Shown one piece after another: positions 12,128-21,809 of a DNA stretch of 64,000 bases. Both the position numbers and the translations under genes were made by a program. Every line of letters begins with the position of its first letter. Within the stretch, counting starts at the first letter, position 1. Below the pieces are notes generated by a model. The model was given only the letters and a program-made list of their open reading frames with translations, had not been told where the DNA came from and made no database searches. Origin of the DNA: Oceaniglobus roseus (GTDB taxonomy: Bacteria; Pseudomonadota; Alphaproteobacteria; Rhodobacterales; Rhodobacteraceae); assembly GCF_002869745.1 (NCBI RefSeq), contig NZ_PNOS01000001.1, positions 1 to 64,000 of the forward strand, in the 5' to 3' direction.

Positions 12128-12979
12128 CTATCTTTGGCAGACCGGACAATGGAAGGTCGACCGCCCCGATTGCACGATCCGCGCCACGGTGCCCGGGCAG
12201 TCCGGCGTGACACAGGGCTGCCCCTCGCGGTCGTAGACCCGGAAGCGGTGCTGGAAATATCCAAGTTCTCCATTGCTTTGCCGGTGATCGCGCAGGGAAG
12301 AGCCGCCCGCCTCGATCGCCTCCTCCAGCACCGCGCGGATCACCGGGACCAGGCTCGCGATGCGCCGGGGCGACAGATTCGCCGCCTTGCGCCGCGGCGA
12401 TATTCCTGCCCGGTGCAGCGTTTCGCACACATATATGTTGCCGAGGCCCGCCACCAGCCGCTGGTCCAGCAGCGCCGCCTTGACCGGCGTGCGCCGCGCC
12501 TTCAGCGCCTGCGTCAGGTAGGACTCGTTGAAGGCGTTGCCGAAGGGTTCGGGACCGATGCGCGACAGCAGCCAGTGGTCCTCGGCCCTCTCCGTCGCCA
12601 CAAGGTCCATGGCTCCGAACCGGCGGGGATCGTTGAAGGTGACGCGGGCGCCGCCCTCCATCTCCAGCACGACGTGGTCGTGCTTCTCGGGCGCCGGATG
12701 GTCGTGGTGGAACTGCCCCAGCGGATCGCCCGAGACCAGCATCCGCCCCGACATGCCGAGATGCACGATCAGCGTCTCGCCGCTGTCGAGATCGGCCATC
12801 AGGTACTTCGACCGCCGACCAAGCCGCAGCACGCGCCGCCCCGTCAGCCGCGCCGCCATGTCCGGCGGGAAGGGCCAGCGCAGGTCGGCGCGGTTCACCC
12901 GGGCCAGCGCGATCCGCCCGCCCTCCAGCACCGGCGCCAGCCCGCGACGAACCGTCTCGACTTCGGGCAATTCCGGCAC
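12128..12979 (-). CDS. mutM: Formamidopyrimidine-DNA glycosylase (Fpg)
   Basis: MutM removes 8-oxoguanine and ring-opened purines and cleaves the abasic site. The start is a GTG at 12979 giving (M)[13 protein letters not shown]; after Met removal the N-terminal Pro is the catalytic nucleophile and the next Glu is also essential, which fixes the start. The H2TH region contains [18 protein letters not shown], and the C-terminal zinc finger has Cys pairs PCVTPDC and FHCPVCQR. The length of 283 aa is normal. It is divergent from ubiE across a 76-bp gap. Confidence 0.96.
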   Translation of the reverse strand: MPELPEVETVRRGLAPVLEGGRIALARVNRADLRWPFPPDMAARLTGRRVLRLGRRSKYLMADLDSGETLIVHLGMSGRMLVSGDPLGQFHHDHPAPEKHDHVVLEMEGGARVTFNDPRRFGAMDLVATERAEDHWLLSRIGPEPFGNAFNESYLTQALKARRTPVKAALLDQRLVAGLGNIYVCETLHRAGISPRRKAANLSPRRIASLVPVIRAVLEEAIEAGGSSLRDHRQSNGELGYFQHRFRVYDREGQPCVTPDCPGTVARIVQSGRSTFHCPVCQR

Positions 12980-13055
12980 GCTTCTCCCCCCTGCAATTGT
13001 AACACCCCGTGAGCGCCCTATAAGAGGGGGGAGTTTCAGAGGATCGCAAGCCCCG

Positions 13056-13814
13056 ATGAGTGAGAACGACGACGCCCCCCGCACGACCCACTTCGGGTTC
13101 CAGGACATCCCCGAGGGCGAGAAGGCGGGCCGTGTCCACGGCATCTTCACCAATGTCGCCAGCAAGTACGACATCATGAACGACCTCATGTCGGGCGGCG
13201 TGCACCGGCTGTGGAAGGACGCGATGATGGACTGGCTGGCGCCACGGCCGGGCCAGCGCCTGCTGGACGTGGCGGGGGGCACCGGCGACGTCGCCTTCCG
13301 CTTCCTGAACCGCGCGCCCTCGGCCACCGCCGTGGTGTGCGACATGACCGAATCGATGCTCGAGGCGGGGCGCAAGCGGGCCGAGGCCGAGCAGATGGCG
13401 GGCAGCCTCGAATGGGTCGTGGGCGATGCCATGGCCCTGCCCTTCCCCGACGCCTCCTTCGACGTCTACACGATCTCCTTCGGGATCCGGAACGTCACCC
13501 GCCCCGAAGTCGCCCTGTCCGAGGCCTTCCGCGTGCTGAAGACCGGCGGGCGGCTGATGGTGCTGGAGTTCTCGCAGCTGCCGAACCCGGCGATGCAGTG
13601 GGCCTACGATCGCTATTCCTTCAACGTCATCCCCGCCATGGGGCAGGTCGTGGCCGGGGACCGCGCAAGCTACCAGTACCTCGTCGAATCGATCCGCAAG
13701 TTCCCCGACCAGGAGACCTTCGCCGCCATGATCCGCACGGCCGGTTTCGGGCAGGTGAAGTACCGCAACCTGACCATGGGGGTCGCCGCGCTGCATTCGG
13801 GGTGGAAGCTCTGA
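13056..13814 (+). CDS. ubiE: Demethylmenaquinone/2-methoxy-6-polyprenylbenzoquinol methyltransferase
   Basis: UbiE is a class I SAM-dependent C-methyltransferase in ubiquinone synthesis (252 aa). It shows [13 protein letters not shown] near the N-terminus, the SAM motif [16 protein letters not shown] (about residues 69-84) and the family motif [16 protein letters not shown]. The next gene, ubiB, starts two bases after the stop codon, so the two are translationally close and form a ubiquinone-synthesis operon. Confidence 0.95.
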   Translation: MSENDDAPRTTHFGFQDIPEGEKAGRVHGIFTNVASKYDIMNDLMSGGVHRLWKDAMMDWLAPRPGQRLLDVAGGTGDVAFRFLNRAPSATAVVCDMTESMLEAGRKRAEAEQMAGSLEWVVGDAMALPFPDASFDVYTISFGIRNVTRPEVALSEAFRVLKTGGRLMVLEFSQLPNPAMQWAYDRYSFNVIPAMGQVVAGDRASYQYLVESIRKFPDQETFAAMIRTAGFGQVKYRNLTMGVAALHSGWKL

Positions 13815-13815
13815 C

Positions 13816-15354
13816 GTGAGGGGCCCCCACAACATCCTGCGGCTGATCCGCACCGGCGCCACGCTGGAGCGGACCGGCGCGATGAACCTCGTGCTCGAGG
13901 CGTTCGACGCGCCGCCCTCGCTGCGCTTCGCCGCGCGGTTCCTGGCCGTGCCGTTCCGCTGGCTCGGCTACAAGGGCGATCCGTCGCAGCCGCCCGCGAC
14001 CCGCGCGCTCACCGCGCTCGGGCCCGCCTACATCAAGTTCGGACAGGTGCTGTCGACCCGCCCCGACGTGGTGGGCGAAGAGCTGGCGGCGCAGCTGCGC
14101 GTGCTCCAGGACAAGCTGCCGCCCTTCTCCGTCGCCGAGGCGCGCGAGACGATCGAGCACGAGCTGGAGATCGAGGTCGACACGCTGTTCTCCTCCTTCT
14201 CCGAACCCGTCGCCGCGGCCTCCATCGCCCAGGTGCACCACGCGCGGCTGCGCGACAGCGGCCAGGAGGTCGCCGTCAAGGTGCTGCGGCCCGGGATCGA
14301 GAAGGCGTTCCAGAAGGACGTCGACGCCTTCTACCTCGCCGCCCGGATGGTCGAGATCCTGGCCCCCGCCACACGCCGCCTGCGTCCCACCGACGTCATC
14401 ACCCACTTCGAGGGCGTGGTGAAGGGCGAGCTGGACCTGAGGATGGAAACCTCCTCCTCGGCCGAGTTCGCCGCGAACACCGCGAAGGACGAGGGCTTCC
14501 GCGTCCCGAAGGTGGAATGGTTCCTCTCGGCCCGCCGGGTTATGACCTCGGAATGGGCCACCGGACTCGGCGCCGGCGACATCGCCGCGATCGAGGCTGC
14601 GGGCCACGACCGCAAGGCCCTCGGCGAACGGGTGCTGCGCCTGTTCCTGAACCACGCCCTGCGCGACGGGTTCTTCCACGCCGACATGCACCAGGGAAAC
14701 CTGAAGATCGCGCCGAACGGCGACATCATCGCGCTCGACTTCGGGATCATGGGGCGGCTCGACGAATACACCCGCCGGGTCTATGCGGAGATCCTGTTCG
14801 GCTTCATCCGCAAGGATTACCGCCGCGTCGCCGAGGTGCATTTCGAGGCGGGATACGTCCCCCGCGACAAGGACATCGACGAATTCGCCCGCGCGCTGCG
14901 TGCCGTGGGCGAGCCGATCTTCGGCATGGACGCCACCCGCATCTCGATGGCGCGCCTGCTGACATACCTCTTCGAGGTGACGGAACGCTTCGGGATGGAG
15001 ACGCGGACCGAGCTGATCCTGCTGCAACGCACCATGGTGGTGGTCGAGGGCGTGTCCCGCTCGCTCTATCCGCAGATCAACATCTGGCAGGTCGCCCAGC
15101 CCATCGTCGAGGACTACATCAAGACCAACATCGGCCCGAAGGCGCTGCTGCGCGACCTGACGCGCACGGTGCAGGTGCTGGGCCGTTTCGGCCCGCAGCT
15201 GCCGCACCTGGCGGAAGAGATCCTGATGCGCCGGAACGAGCCGCAGGTGATCGAGCGACGCCGCAGCCGCTGGGAATCGGTGGCGCTGGTCGCCACGGGC
15301 GCGGCGGCGGTGCTGGCCGGTCTATGGATCGGCGATCTGCTTCAGGTGTTCTAG
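13816..15354 (+). CDS. ubiB: Ubiquinone biosynthesis protein UbiB (ADCK-type kinase-like)
   Basis: UbiB (512 aa) is an atypical protein-kinase-like ATPase needed for ubiquinone biosynthesis. The KxGQ signature is present in YIKFGQVLSTRPDVV. Kinase-like motifs follow: VAVKVLRPGI, HADMHQGNLKI and LDFGIMGR. Two hydrophobic segments near the C-terminus (around ALVATGAAAVLAGLWIGDLL) should anchor it to the inner membrane. The start is the GTG at 13816, immediately after ubiE. Its 3' end overlaps the convergent phosphotransferase gene by 33 bp. Confidence 0.95.
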   Translation: MRGPHNILRLIRTGATLERTGAMNLVLEAFDAPPSLRFAARFLAVPFRWLGYKGDPSQPPATRALTALGPAYIKFGQVLSTRPDVVGEELAAQLRVLQDKLPPFSVAEARETIEHELEIEVDTLFSSFSEPVAAASIAQVHHARLRDSGQEVAVKVLRPGIEKAFQKDVDAFYLAARMVEILAPATRRLRPTDVITHFEGVVKGELDLRMETSSSAEFAANTAKDEGFRVPKVEWFLSARRVMTSEWATGLGAGDIAAIEAAGHDRKALGERVLRLFLNHALRDGFFHADMHQGNLKIAPNGDIIALDFGIMGRLDEYTRRVYAEILFGFIRKDYRRVAEVHFEAGYVPRDKDIDEFARALRAVGEPIFGMDATRISMARLLTYLFEVTERFGMETRTELILLQRTMVVVEGVSRSLYPQINIWQVAQPIVEDYIKTNIGPKALLRDLTRTVQVLGRFGPQLPHLAEEILMRRNEPQVIERRRSRWESVALVATGAAAVLAGLWIGDLLQVF

Positions 15355-16239
15355 CTCCGCGTCCAGCGCCGCGGCATAGTCGGCCTCGCCCCGCGCCAGA
15401 CGCCAGGCACAATGCGCCGCCATGCGCCAGGTCAGCAGCGGTTCGAGCAGCGCGAAGCGCGCCGCCAGCGCCTCGCCCCCGAGACGGTGAAGGAACTGCC
15501 GACGTTCCGCCGCGTCCAGCGGCCGCCCCCGGCCCAGACGCTGCATCGCCGGAGACAGGAAGATCGCCGCGTCGTGCACCGGGTCGCCGATGGCCGGGCA
15601 TTGCCAGTCGATCAGCACCGGGGCTCCGCCGCCGGGCGGGCACAGGATGTTGCCCGGCACTGGATCGCCATGGAGGAAGACGTCCGCCGCGTGCTCCGCG
15701 GCGCGGGGACGAGGACACAGGGCTGCAAGCCTCTCGCGCAGCCCGGGCGGCAATTGCGCGACCACGCGGGCGGCATCCTTCAGGATCTCGTCGGGCGCGG
15801 CGCGCACCCGACGCACCCGGGGCGGCGGCTTGCATCGGTGGACCCGCGCCAGGCTCTGCGCCACGCCCGCCACGTCGGTCTTCCAGGTGGCGCCGGGCTG
15901 GAACCGGTAGACCAGGCAGGCGACGTCACCTTCGCACAGGCTGCCCAGCGGCTCGGGCGCCAGGCCCGTGCCCGCAAGATGGACCAGCGCCGCCGCCTCG
16001 GCTGCGGGGTCGTTCGGGAACAGCGGCGTGTCGGTCCCGGCGCTGCCGATCTTGCACACCAGCGGGCCGCCATCGCCGCGCGGATCCAGCCGCCAGACCC
16101 GGTTCGTCCGCCCGCCCGAAAGCACCGTCCACTGCGCGTCGTCCGGAATCAGGCCATCCTGCTCCAGCCTGCGCCGCAGGTCCAATGGCGGCGGGGCCGC
16201 CTGGTCGACCGGGCGCTCCCGTTCCGGATCTCTCTGCAC
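15322..16239 (-). CDS. Aminoglycoside-phosphotransferase-like small-molecule kinase
   Basis: This is an APH/choline-kinase fold protein of about 305 aa. The Brenner-type motif VFLHGDPVPGNIL provides the catalytic Asp and the metal-binding Asn, and VLIDWQCPAIGDP is the equivalent of the DFG Asp. The N-terminal part has GGRTNRVWRL and a VCKIG lysine strand. The substrate is unknown; choline, thiamine or another small alcohol is possible, and antibiotic resistance is not implied. The GTG at 16239 is the most plausible start because the frame is open far upstream without homology-like sequence, but the start is uncertain. It converges on ubiB. Confidence 0.72.
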   Translation of the reverse strand: MQRDPERERPVDQAAPPPLDLRRRLEQDGLIPDDAQWTVLSGGRTNRVWRLDPRGDGGPLVCKIGSAGTDTPLFPNDPAAEAAALVHLAGTGLAPEPLGSLCEGDVACLVYRFQPGATWKTDVAGVAQSLARVHRCKPPPRVRRVRAAPDEILKDAARVVAQLPPGLRERLAALCPRPRAAEHAADVFLHGDPVPGNILCPPGGGAPVLIDWQCPAIGDPVHDAAIFLSPAMQRLGRGRPLDAAERRQFLHRLGGEALAARFALLEPLLTWRMAAHCAWRLARGEADYAAALDAELEHLKQIADP

Positions 16240-16421
16240 GTCATCGTCCCCCGCATCCGTCGCGGCCAAGGCTTGGGGAAGTCGGGCCGCCGACGCAAGG
16301 GGCGCAGGCAGGCGACGCGTCCTGTGCGGGACACGCAGCCGTGGCGGTCGGATTCCGACGCCCCCGCGTCTGCCGGAAGCGGGCCGTCGGCAGGGCGGTC
16401 CCGCCCGGTGGCACCGCGCGC

Positions 16422-17096
16422 TCAGACACCTGCGGAGGCGTCTCGGTCGCGCACGCCCGAAATGTCGCCCGACCGCCGCTCCACCCCGCCGTCGAAGACC
16501 AGCAGCAGGTCCCGCCCGTCGCGACGGACCTCGCGCACGGGGGCATAGGCCTCGACCGGCGCAGTCGAGACGAGCGAGTCGCCCTCGAAACTCTCGAGCG
16601 AGAAGATGTAGAGGCCCCGCGGCAGGGGCACGCCGTTGTCGTCCAGTCCGGGCCAGGCGGCTGTCCCCTCTTCCGGATCGACGGCGCCCCGGTAGACCTC
16701 GCTGCCGAACCGGTCGTAGGCCACCAACTCGTGGCGCTCTCCTGCCAGCGGCACGGGCAGGGCAAGGTCGATCGGCGAACCGGACAGCTCGGCCGGCATG
16801 TCGGCCCGCACCTCCAGACCGATCCATTGCACCATGTCGGTCAGGCTGCCCTGCCCGCTCTGCTGGCGGATCTGTTCGAGAAGATCGTTGGTGCGGACCT
16901 GCTGCTCGACCCCCGCGAAGGTCGCGAGCTGGACGGCGAAATCCTCGGGATTGGTCGGGTTCAGCGGGTCCTGGTTCCTGATCTGGGTCGTCAGCATCTT
17001 CAGAAACGTGTCGAAATCTGACGAGAGAGCGCCCGATGACGCGGTCGGGAACCCGGCAGAGACGGATGTGGCGGCGTTCGTTGGCTGGATGTCCAT
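16422..17096 (-). CDS. flgD: Flagellar hook-assembly scaffolding protein FlgD
   Basis: FlgD caps the growing hook and is needed for FlgE polymerisation. The 224-aa protein has the characteristic N-terminal DFDTFLKMLTTQIRNQDPLNP segment followed by PEDFAVQLATFAGVEQQ. A beta-rich C-terminal half has a FlgD Ig-like strand pattern (AWPGLDDNGVPLPRGLYIFSLES). It lies 9 bp downstream of fliK on the same strand, so the two hook genes are co-transcribed. Confidence 0.93.
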   Translation of the reverse strand: MDIQPTNAATSVSAGFPTASSGALSSDFDTFLKMLTTQIRNQDPLNPTNPEDFAVQLATFAGVEQQVRTNDLLEQIRQQSGQGSLTDMVQWIGLEVRADMPAELSGSPIDLALPVPLAGERHELVAYDRFGSEVYRGAVDPEEGTAAWPGLDDNGVPLPRGLYIFSLESFEGDSLVSTAPVEAYAPVREVRRDGRDLLLVFDGGVERRSGDISGVRDRDASAGV

Positions 17097-17105
17097 GGTC
17101 GCTCC

Positions 17106-19655
17106 TCAGAGGCGGATGTCGAGGCGGGCCGAAGTGGCCGCGGGGCGGCCTGGCGGCACGGCGGCGGGGGCGACCGCCGCATCGCTGGACCCGGAAGGCG
17201 CGTTTTCGCCCGGCCGGGCAAAGCCGCCCGCAGCGCCGTCGCCACTGGGTCCGAACCGGAAATCAAGGGTTCCGAAGCCGAGATCGCGCAGATCGGCGGC
17301 CAGCATGTCGACATGGCGGCGCAACAGCGCGAGCGTGTCGTCCCTGTCGGCCGCGAAGGTCAGTGTCATCGCGCCGTCCTGCGGATGCAGCGTCATGCGC
17401 AGCCGACCGAGTTCGTCGGGCGCCAGCGAAATCTCGATCGGCCCGTCCTTCAGACCGGGGCTGGCGAGGACGATCTGGTGCAGCACGGCTGCGGGTGTGC
17501 CCCGGAACGGTACGGCAGCCGTCTGCGGTGCAAGGGTGGCGGCACGAGGTTCAGCCTGTCCGGTCCCGGCCGGCGTCTCCAACCCGCCTGCCTCTTCCGG
17601 CTCCGCCACGTCGCCCGTGACGCCTGCGCGCGCTTGCGCAAGACCGGGCAGCGGTCCCGCCTCGGTCGCGGGTTTGCGCGTCGTCGATCCCGTGAACGGT
17701 GAGGCCGGTCCGGACGTCGAAACTTTCCGCGGCGCCGCCAACCCGAGACGGGTCGGATCCGGCGTCGCAGGGGATGGGTCGTCACGGCGCGCCGGATCCC
17801 CGGAGGATCGGAGAGACGTCGGCGGCACCGGCCGTTCCGCCATCGCGTTCCGGGTGTCCGGCCCCGCAGCGGAGAGCGTCCTGTCCACGTCGCGCGTCGC
17901 CCCGTCCCGACCGTCCCTCGTCGATTGCTCTACGGGACGAGCCGGGAAGATATCGGGGGCGGACCCGGGCGATCCGGCAGGGAGCGCGACCGGGTGCTGT
18001 GCCGTGGCCTGCGGCCCCAGGATCCTCTTCGCCCCGGTCGCATCCGGCAACGGCGAGGATGCAGCGGGTGCCGGGCGCGGAGTCGTGGTCACCCTCGGCC
18101 CGGGTTCCGGCCTGACCGCTCCGGCAGCGCCGGTCTGCCAGGCCGGCTTTGGATCCCTGCGCCCGGCATGGAGCGCTGGGTCGGGCGCCGGTGTCATGCG
18201 CAGCGGCGGCACCTCCGCCGCTCTTGACCGGTCGTCCGCGGTTGTCCCTGCCGCTTGCGGTGCGGCCGGCTTCGGCGCGATCTCCGTAGTCACGGCCGGA
18301 CCTCGCCCGGCCGGTCCGGACGGGTCAGGCGACAAGGTCACGGACCGGGCATCAGGCGGACGGGTCGGGGACGTCGCCGGGACGGCCCGCCCCGGATCCG
18401 TTCGCGTCGCGTCGGCCGCGTCCGACGCATGTCCGCCGGACCGCGCCATCGGGCGTTCGGCCGATGCGTCCCCCTGTTCCCTGGGGTGTCCCGCAACCTG
18501 TGCGCCCGACCCGGCCACCGACGCGATCACACGGGCCTCAGCGGAAGCGGCGGACGCTCCCATCTGGCCCGGCACCGACCGGTCTGCGGCGCGCGTCGGA
18601 TCGGCGGAGGGCGGGTCTTGCGACAGGGCCGCACGACCCTTTGCAGCTTCTGCACCACCCTCTGTCACCGCGACATGGCTGCGAACCACGGCCGCTGTCT
18701 CGGAAACCGCCCGGGGACGCCCCGTGACGCTTTCCGCATCGCCCCGCGGACCATCCGCCAGCAGCCCGTCCGCCCGATCCATCGCGGTCCGCATCGGCCG
18801 GTGCGTCGAGGCGACGACGTCGGGCATCGTCCGCGCCGCGCCCGCAGCCCCACGTTTCGGCCGCGATTCGGCGCCCGCCTGGCCCTCAGGGCCCACTTCA
18901 GACGCCGCCAGCGGCGTAAAGGGCCTTGATGATGGAAGGGCGTGCGGGACGTCATTCGGCGCTGTTCCGCCCCGGTCTCCGCCGGAGTGCACCAGAGTTC
19001 TGGCGACATCCGAAAGGGTCACCCGAGGCTGTTCCCGCATGGCCGGAGGCGAGGCGGGAATGCCGCCGGTCGCACCCCGCGCAAGGGACGGAGATCCGTG
19101 GCGCAACCAGGCCGAACCGACAGGATCTGCAGTGTCCGGCGTCGAAGCTGCGCCTTCCGAGGACGGGGAACGGTACGCAACCGGCACGGCGGCCTCGACA
19201 GGCCCCGCCCGCGAAGGCAGGCTCGAATCGGGTGGCGGAACGCCCGGAACGAAAGGGGCGGCGCCCGGCGCAGGAGGCAGGGAGAATCGCGAAGCCGACA
19301 TCTCGCCCCCTGGTGATGGATCCACTCCTGCGATGGCGGGAATGGCCGTTCCGTCCCCGGGCAAAGGCGGCTCCGGCCGGTCCCGCATATCGGTTTCCGG
19401 CTCCGGTCCCGAAGGGCCTTCGCCCCCGCCAACCCCGTTCGCCGGACCTCCGTGATGCTCGTCCCCGGCGTGATCGGGGCCGGACCGCCGGCGGGCGGCG
19501 ACCGCCGTGTCGCGCAGGGCGGATTCCGGCGTGCGCTCATAGCGATAAAGGAAGCGCGCAGCGCGTTCCGGCCGGGCGGCGGCTTCCCCCTGACTCGCCG
19601 GTATCGGCCTGGAAAGCGATGCCCGGGGCATGTCCGCAGAAACGAGACGGTCCAT
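17106..19655 (-). CDS. fliK: Flagellar hook-length control protein FliK
   Basis: FliK measures hook length and switches export specificity. The 849-aa protein has a long low-complexity N-terminal and central region rich in Pro, Ala, Gly, Arg and Ser (residues about 1-700), as expected for the ruler part. The compact Flg_hook C-terminal domain is at about 725-815, including IEISLAPDELGRLRMTLHP and DLGFGTLDFRFG. The protein is longer than the E. coli protein (375 aa), and ruler length varies widely. The ATG at 19655 could be replaced by an ATG a few codons in (MPRASLSR). Confidence 0.85.
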   Translation of the reverse strand: MDRLVSADMPRASLSRPIPASQGEAAARPERAARFLYRYERTPESALRDTAVAARRRSGPDHAGDEHHGGPANGVGGGEGPSGPEPETDMRDRPEPPLPGDGTAIPAIAGVDPSPGGEMSASRFSLPPAPGAAPFVPGVPPPDSSLPSRAGPVEAAVPVAYRSPSSEGAASTPDTADPVGSAWLRHGSPSLARGATGGIPASPPAMREQPRVTLSDVARTLVHSGGDRGGTAPNDVPHALPSSRPFTPLAASEVGPEGQAGAESRPKRGAAGAARTMPDVVASTHRPMRTAMDRADGLLADGPRGDAESVTGRPRAVSETAAVVRSHVAVTEGGAEAAKGRAALSQDPPSADPTRAADRSVPGQMGASAASAEARVIASVAGSGAQVAGHPREQGDASAERPMARSGGHASDAADATRTDPGRAVPATSPTRPPDARSVTLSPDPSGPAGRGPAVTTEIAPKPAAPQAAGTTADDRSRAAEVPPLRMTPAPDPALHAGRRDPKPAWQTGAAGAVRPEPGPRVTTTPRPAPAASSPLPDATGAKRILGPQATAQHPVALPAGSPGSAPDIFPARPVEQSTRDGRDGATRDVDRTLSAAGPDTRNAMAERPVPPTSLRSSGDPARRDDPSPATPDPTRLGLAAPRKVSTSGPASPFTGSTTRKPATEAGPLPGLAQARAGVTGDVAEPEEAGGLETPAGTGQAEPRAATLAPQTAAVPFRGTPAAVLHQIVLASPGLKDGPIEISLAPDELGRLRMTLHPQDGAMTLTFAADRDDTLALLRRHVDMLAADLRDLGFGTLDFRFGPSGDGAAGGFARPGENAPSGSSDAAVAPAAVPPGRPAATSARLDIRL

Positions 19656-19757
19656 TCTGGTGCCTTACCTGATGGTTTCCACACCGTCATGACAGCCTTT
19701 GGTTACTCGATCTTTACCGCTCGGGCGTTTTCTTGGGTCAGCCAAGGAGGAGATTCC

Positions 19758-20042
19758 ATGCCGCCCGTCATGTCCGTTCTGCACCCGGCACCCCCCGATC
19801 CCGCGCTGCGCGACCGCGCCCTGCACCGCGCCGCACAGCAGGTCGAGGTCGATTTTCTCACCGAGATGCTGAAGGCGGCAGGAGTCGCCGCGCCACGCAA
19901 TCTTTTCGGTGGCGGTGCCGGGGAAGAGCAGTTTGCCTCGTTCCTGCGTCGCGCCCAGGCAGAGCGGATGGTCAGTGCCGGCGGGATCGGTCTGGCCGAA
20001 CATCTCTTCAATGCCCTGAAGGTCCGCGACGATGGCCGCTGA
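19758..20042 (+). CDS. Rod-binding protein (FlgJ N-terminal-like)
   Basis: This 94-aa protein matches the rod-binding domain found at the FlgJ N-terminus: QVEVDFLTEMLKAAG, followed by GGAGEEQFASFLRRAQAERMV and GGIGLAEHLFNAL. The muramidase domain of gammaproteobacterial FlgJ is absent, as is usual in alphaproteobacteria. A strong Shine-Dalgarno AAGGAGG at 19744-19750 supports the ATG at 19758. It is the first gene of the plus-strand flagellar run and overlaps the next gene by 11 bp. Confidence 0.85.
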   Translation: MPPVMSVLHPAPPDPALRDRALHRAAQQVEVDFLTEMLKAAGVAAPRNLFGGGAGEEQFASFLRRAQAERMVSAGGIGLAEHLFNALKVRDDGR

Positions 20043-20373
20043 CCGCGCCGCGCGCCGGCTTGAATCGCTGCTCGAGGAAGAGCGGGCGGCCCTGGTCGCG
20101 GGTGCGCTCGACCGGCTTGAGGGGATCGCCCGGCGCAAGCCCGCGCTGCTGGATGCCGTCGGCAAGGCGCCGCCGGACAAGGCCCGGCTGGACCGACTCC
20201 TGACGCTCGGACGGCGCAACGAACACTTGCTGGTTGCGGCACGGCAGGGGCTTTCCGCGGTGCGGGACAGGCTGGAACAGGTGGCCCGCGGCAGCGCGAC
20301 GAGGATCTATTCGGCCGACGGGGCGCGCCAGGATCTCGGGTGTCCGGTCGGCACCCTGCACCGACGCGCCTGA
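20032..20373 (+). CDS. FlgN-like flagellar export chaperone
   Basis: This 113-aa, almost entirely helical, charged protein has heptad-like patterns (RRLESLLEEERAALVAGALDRLEGIARRKPALLDAV). Size, composition and position next to the rod-binding protein fit FlgN-type chaperones for the hook-junction proteins FlgK/FlgL. Sequence identity to FlgN is not obvious by eye, so the assignment rests largely on context. The ATG overlaps the end of the upstream gene. Confidence 0.6.
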   Translation: MAADRAARRLESLLEEERAALVAGALDRLEGIARRKPALLDAVGKAPPDKARLDRLLTLGRRNEHLLVAARQGLSAVRDRLEQVARGSATRIYSADGARQDLGCPVGTLHRRA

Positions 20374-20590
20374 GCCGGTGGCATTTGAAGGAGTATCCGG
20401 GATCGGATTATCGAGTTGTTAGAGGTTCCGCGCGATTGTCTCCTTAGTCACCAGCAGGGTGATCGCGCAGATCCGGCCAGGTCCGCAACTGCGGTGTCCA
20501 CGTCAGAATGACTCACTCCATGTCCGCGCCCGTAGAGGGGGGAGGGCATGACCACGGGTGCAAAAGCACCGGCTTGTCAAAGGAACAACA
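20374..20590 (+). promoter_or_regulatory. Flagellin upstream region
   Basis: This 217-bp gap precedes the flagellin gene and must hold its promoter, since flagellin is normally a separate, highly expressed late gene. AAAGGAAC at about 20579-20586 is the ribosome-binding site. No convincing sigma-28 or sigma-54 consensus could be assigned by eye. Confidence 0.4.
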
Positions 20591-21802
20591 ATGTCCAGTA
20601 TTCTGACCAACACCGGCGCGATGGTCGCGCTGCAGAGCCTCAAGTCCATCAACTCGGGCCTGGAGAAGACGCAGTCCGAAATCTCGACCGGCAAGTCCAT
20701 CGCGAATGCGAAGGACAACTCGGCCATCTGGTCGATCTCCAAGGTCATGGAGTCCGACGTCCGCGGCTTCAAGGGCATCTCCGACAGCCTCGCGCTCGGC
20801 GAATCGACGGTGGCCGTGGCGCGCAACGCCTCGGAAACCGTGACCGAGCTGCTGACGCAGATGAAGGAGAAGATCGTCGCGGCCCAGGAAGACAACGTCG
20901 ATCGCACGAAGATCAACGACGACGTCACCCAGCTGCGCAACCAGATCAACTCGGTCGTCTCGGCGGCGCAGTTCAACGGCCTGAACCTGGTGGATGGCAG
21001 CGTCGCCAACTCGACCATCCTGGCCTCGCTCGACCGCGACTCCACAGGCGCCGTGACCGCGTCGCAGATCACCGTGACTGCGCAGGACCTGTCCTCGGGC
21101 GGCTATGTCGCCAACGACATCTTCTCGGGCAGCTCCAGCGGCAGCTCGGCGGCGGGCGACACCGTGGCCTTCCCGCTGGATGCCGGCGGCGGCAACGAGC
21201 AGATCGAGATCGCCGAGAACGGGGCGGCCTTCGCCGCGGGCGACCGCGTGTCGCTGCGGATCGGCGAAGAGGAGGTGTCCTACACCATCACCGCCGACGA
21301 CGCGGCATCGACCACCACCGCCGACATCGTTGCGGTGGCCCTGAAGGCGAAGATCGACGAGCTCGGCATTGCCGGTCTGACCGTCGACTACGACAGCGGC
21401 ACCCCCGGTACGCTGGACTTCACCAACGCCGGCACCACGGACATCGCCATCAGCGGGCAGTTCCAGAATGCCGGTTCGGGGGGTCTGGGCGGCCTGGCCA
21501 CCATCGACGTGACGACCCAGGCCAATGCCACGGCCGCCCTCGGCACGATCGAGACCCTGATCGACACGGCGATCAGCGCCTCGGCGGCCTTCGGTTCGGT
21601 CCAGGGCCGGATCGAGACCCAGTCGAACTTCATCTCCAGCCTGACGGACTCGCTCAAGGCCGGGATCGGATCGCTGGTCGACGCCGACATGGAGGAGGCC
21701 TCGGCCCGGCTCCAGGCGCTCCAGGTGCAGCAACAGCTGGGTGTTCAGGCCCTGTCGATCGCCAACCAGGCGCCGCAGTCGATCCTGTCTCTGTTCCGCT
21801 GA
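20591..21802 (+). CDS. fliC: Flagellin
   Basis: This is a 403-aa flagellin, the filament subunit. The conserved N-terminal D0/D1 part starts MSSILTNTGAMVALQSLKSI and the C-terminal D1/D0 part ends ALQVQQQLGVQALSIANQAP...LFR. The middle (about 145-300) is variable, Gly/Ser/Asp-rich and surface-exposed. The ATG at 20591 is preferred over an in-frame upstream ATG because it gives the standard flagellin start and follows AAAGGAAC. It is followed by a stable hairpin and by flaF and flbT, the alphaproteobacterial flagellin regulators. Confidence 0.96.
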   Translation: MSSILTNTGAMVALQSLKSINSGLEKTQSEISTGKSIANAKDNSAIWSISKVMESDVRGFKGISDSLALGESTVAVARNASETVTELLTQMKEKIVAAQEDNVDRTKINDDVTQLRNQINSVVSAAQFNGLNLVDGSVANSTILASLDRDSTGAVTASQITVTAQDLSSGGYVANDIFSGSSSGSSAAGDTVAFPLDAGGGNEQIEIAENGAAFAAGDRVSLRIGEEEVSYTITADDAASTTTADIVAVALKAKIDELGIAGLTVDYDSGTPGTLDFTNAGTTDIAISGQFQNAGSGGLGGLATIDVTTQANATAALGTIETLIDTAISASAAFGSVQGRIETQSNFISSLTDSLKAGIGSLVDADMEEASARLQALQVQQQLGVQALSIANQAPQSILSLFR

Positions 21803-21809
21803 GGTCGAG

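Noticed and set aside
12123-13862. Long minus-strand frame covering mutM and ubiE
   Set aside because: mutM is the real gene within it; the part over ubiE is antisense and not protein-like.
15322-16239. Antibiotic-resistance aminoglycoside kinase
   Set aside because: The fold is shared by choline, thiamine and other kinases, and there is no mobile or resistance context.
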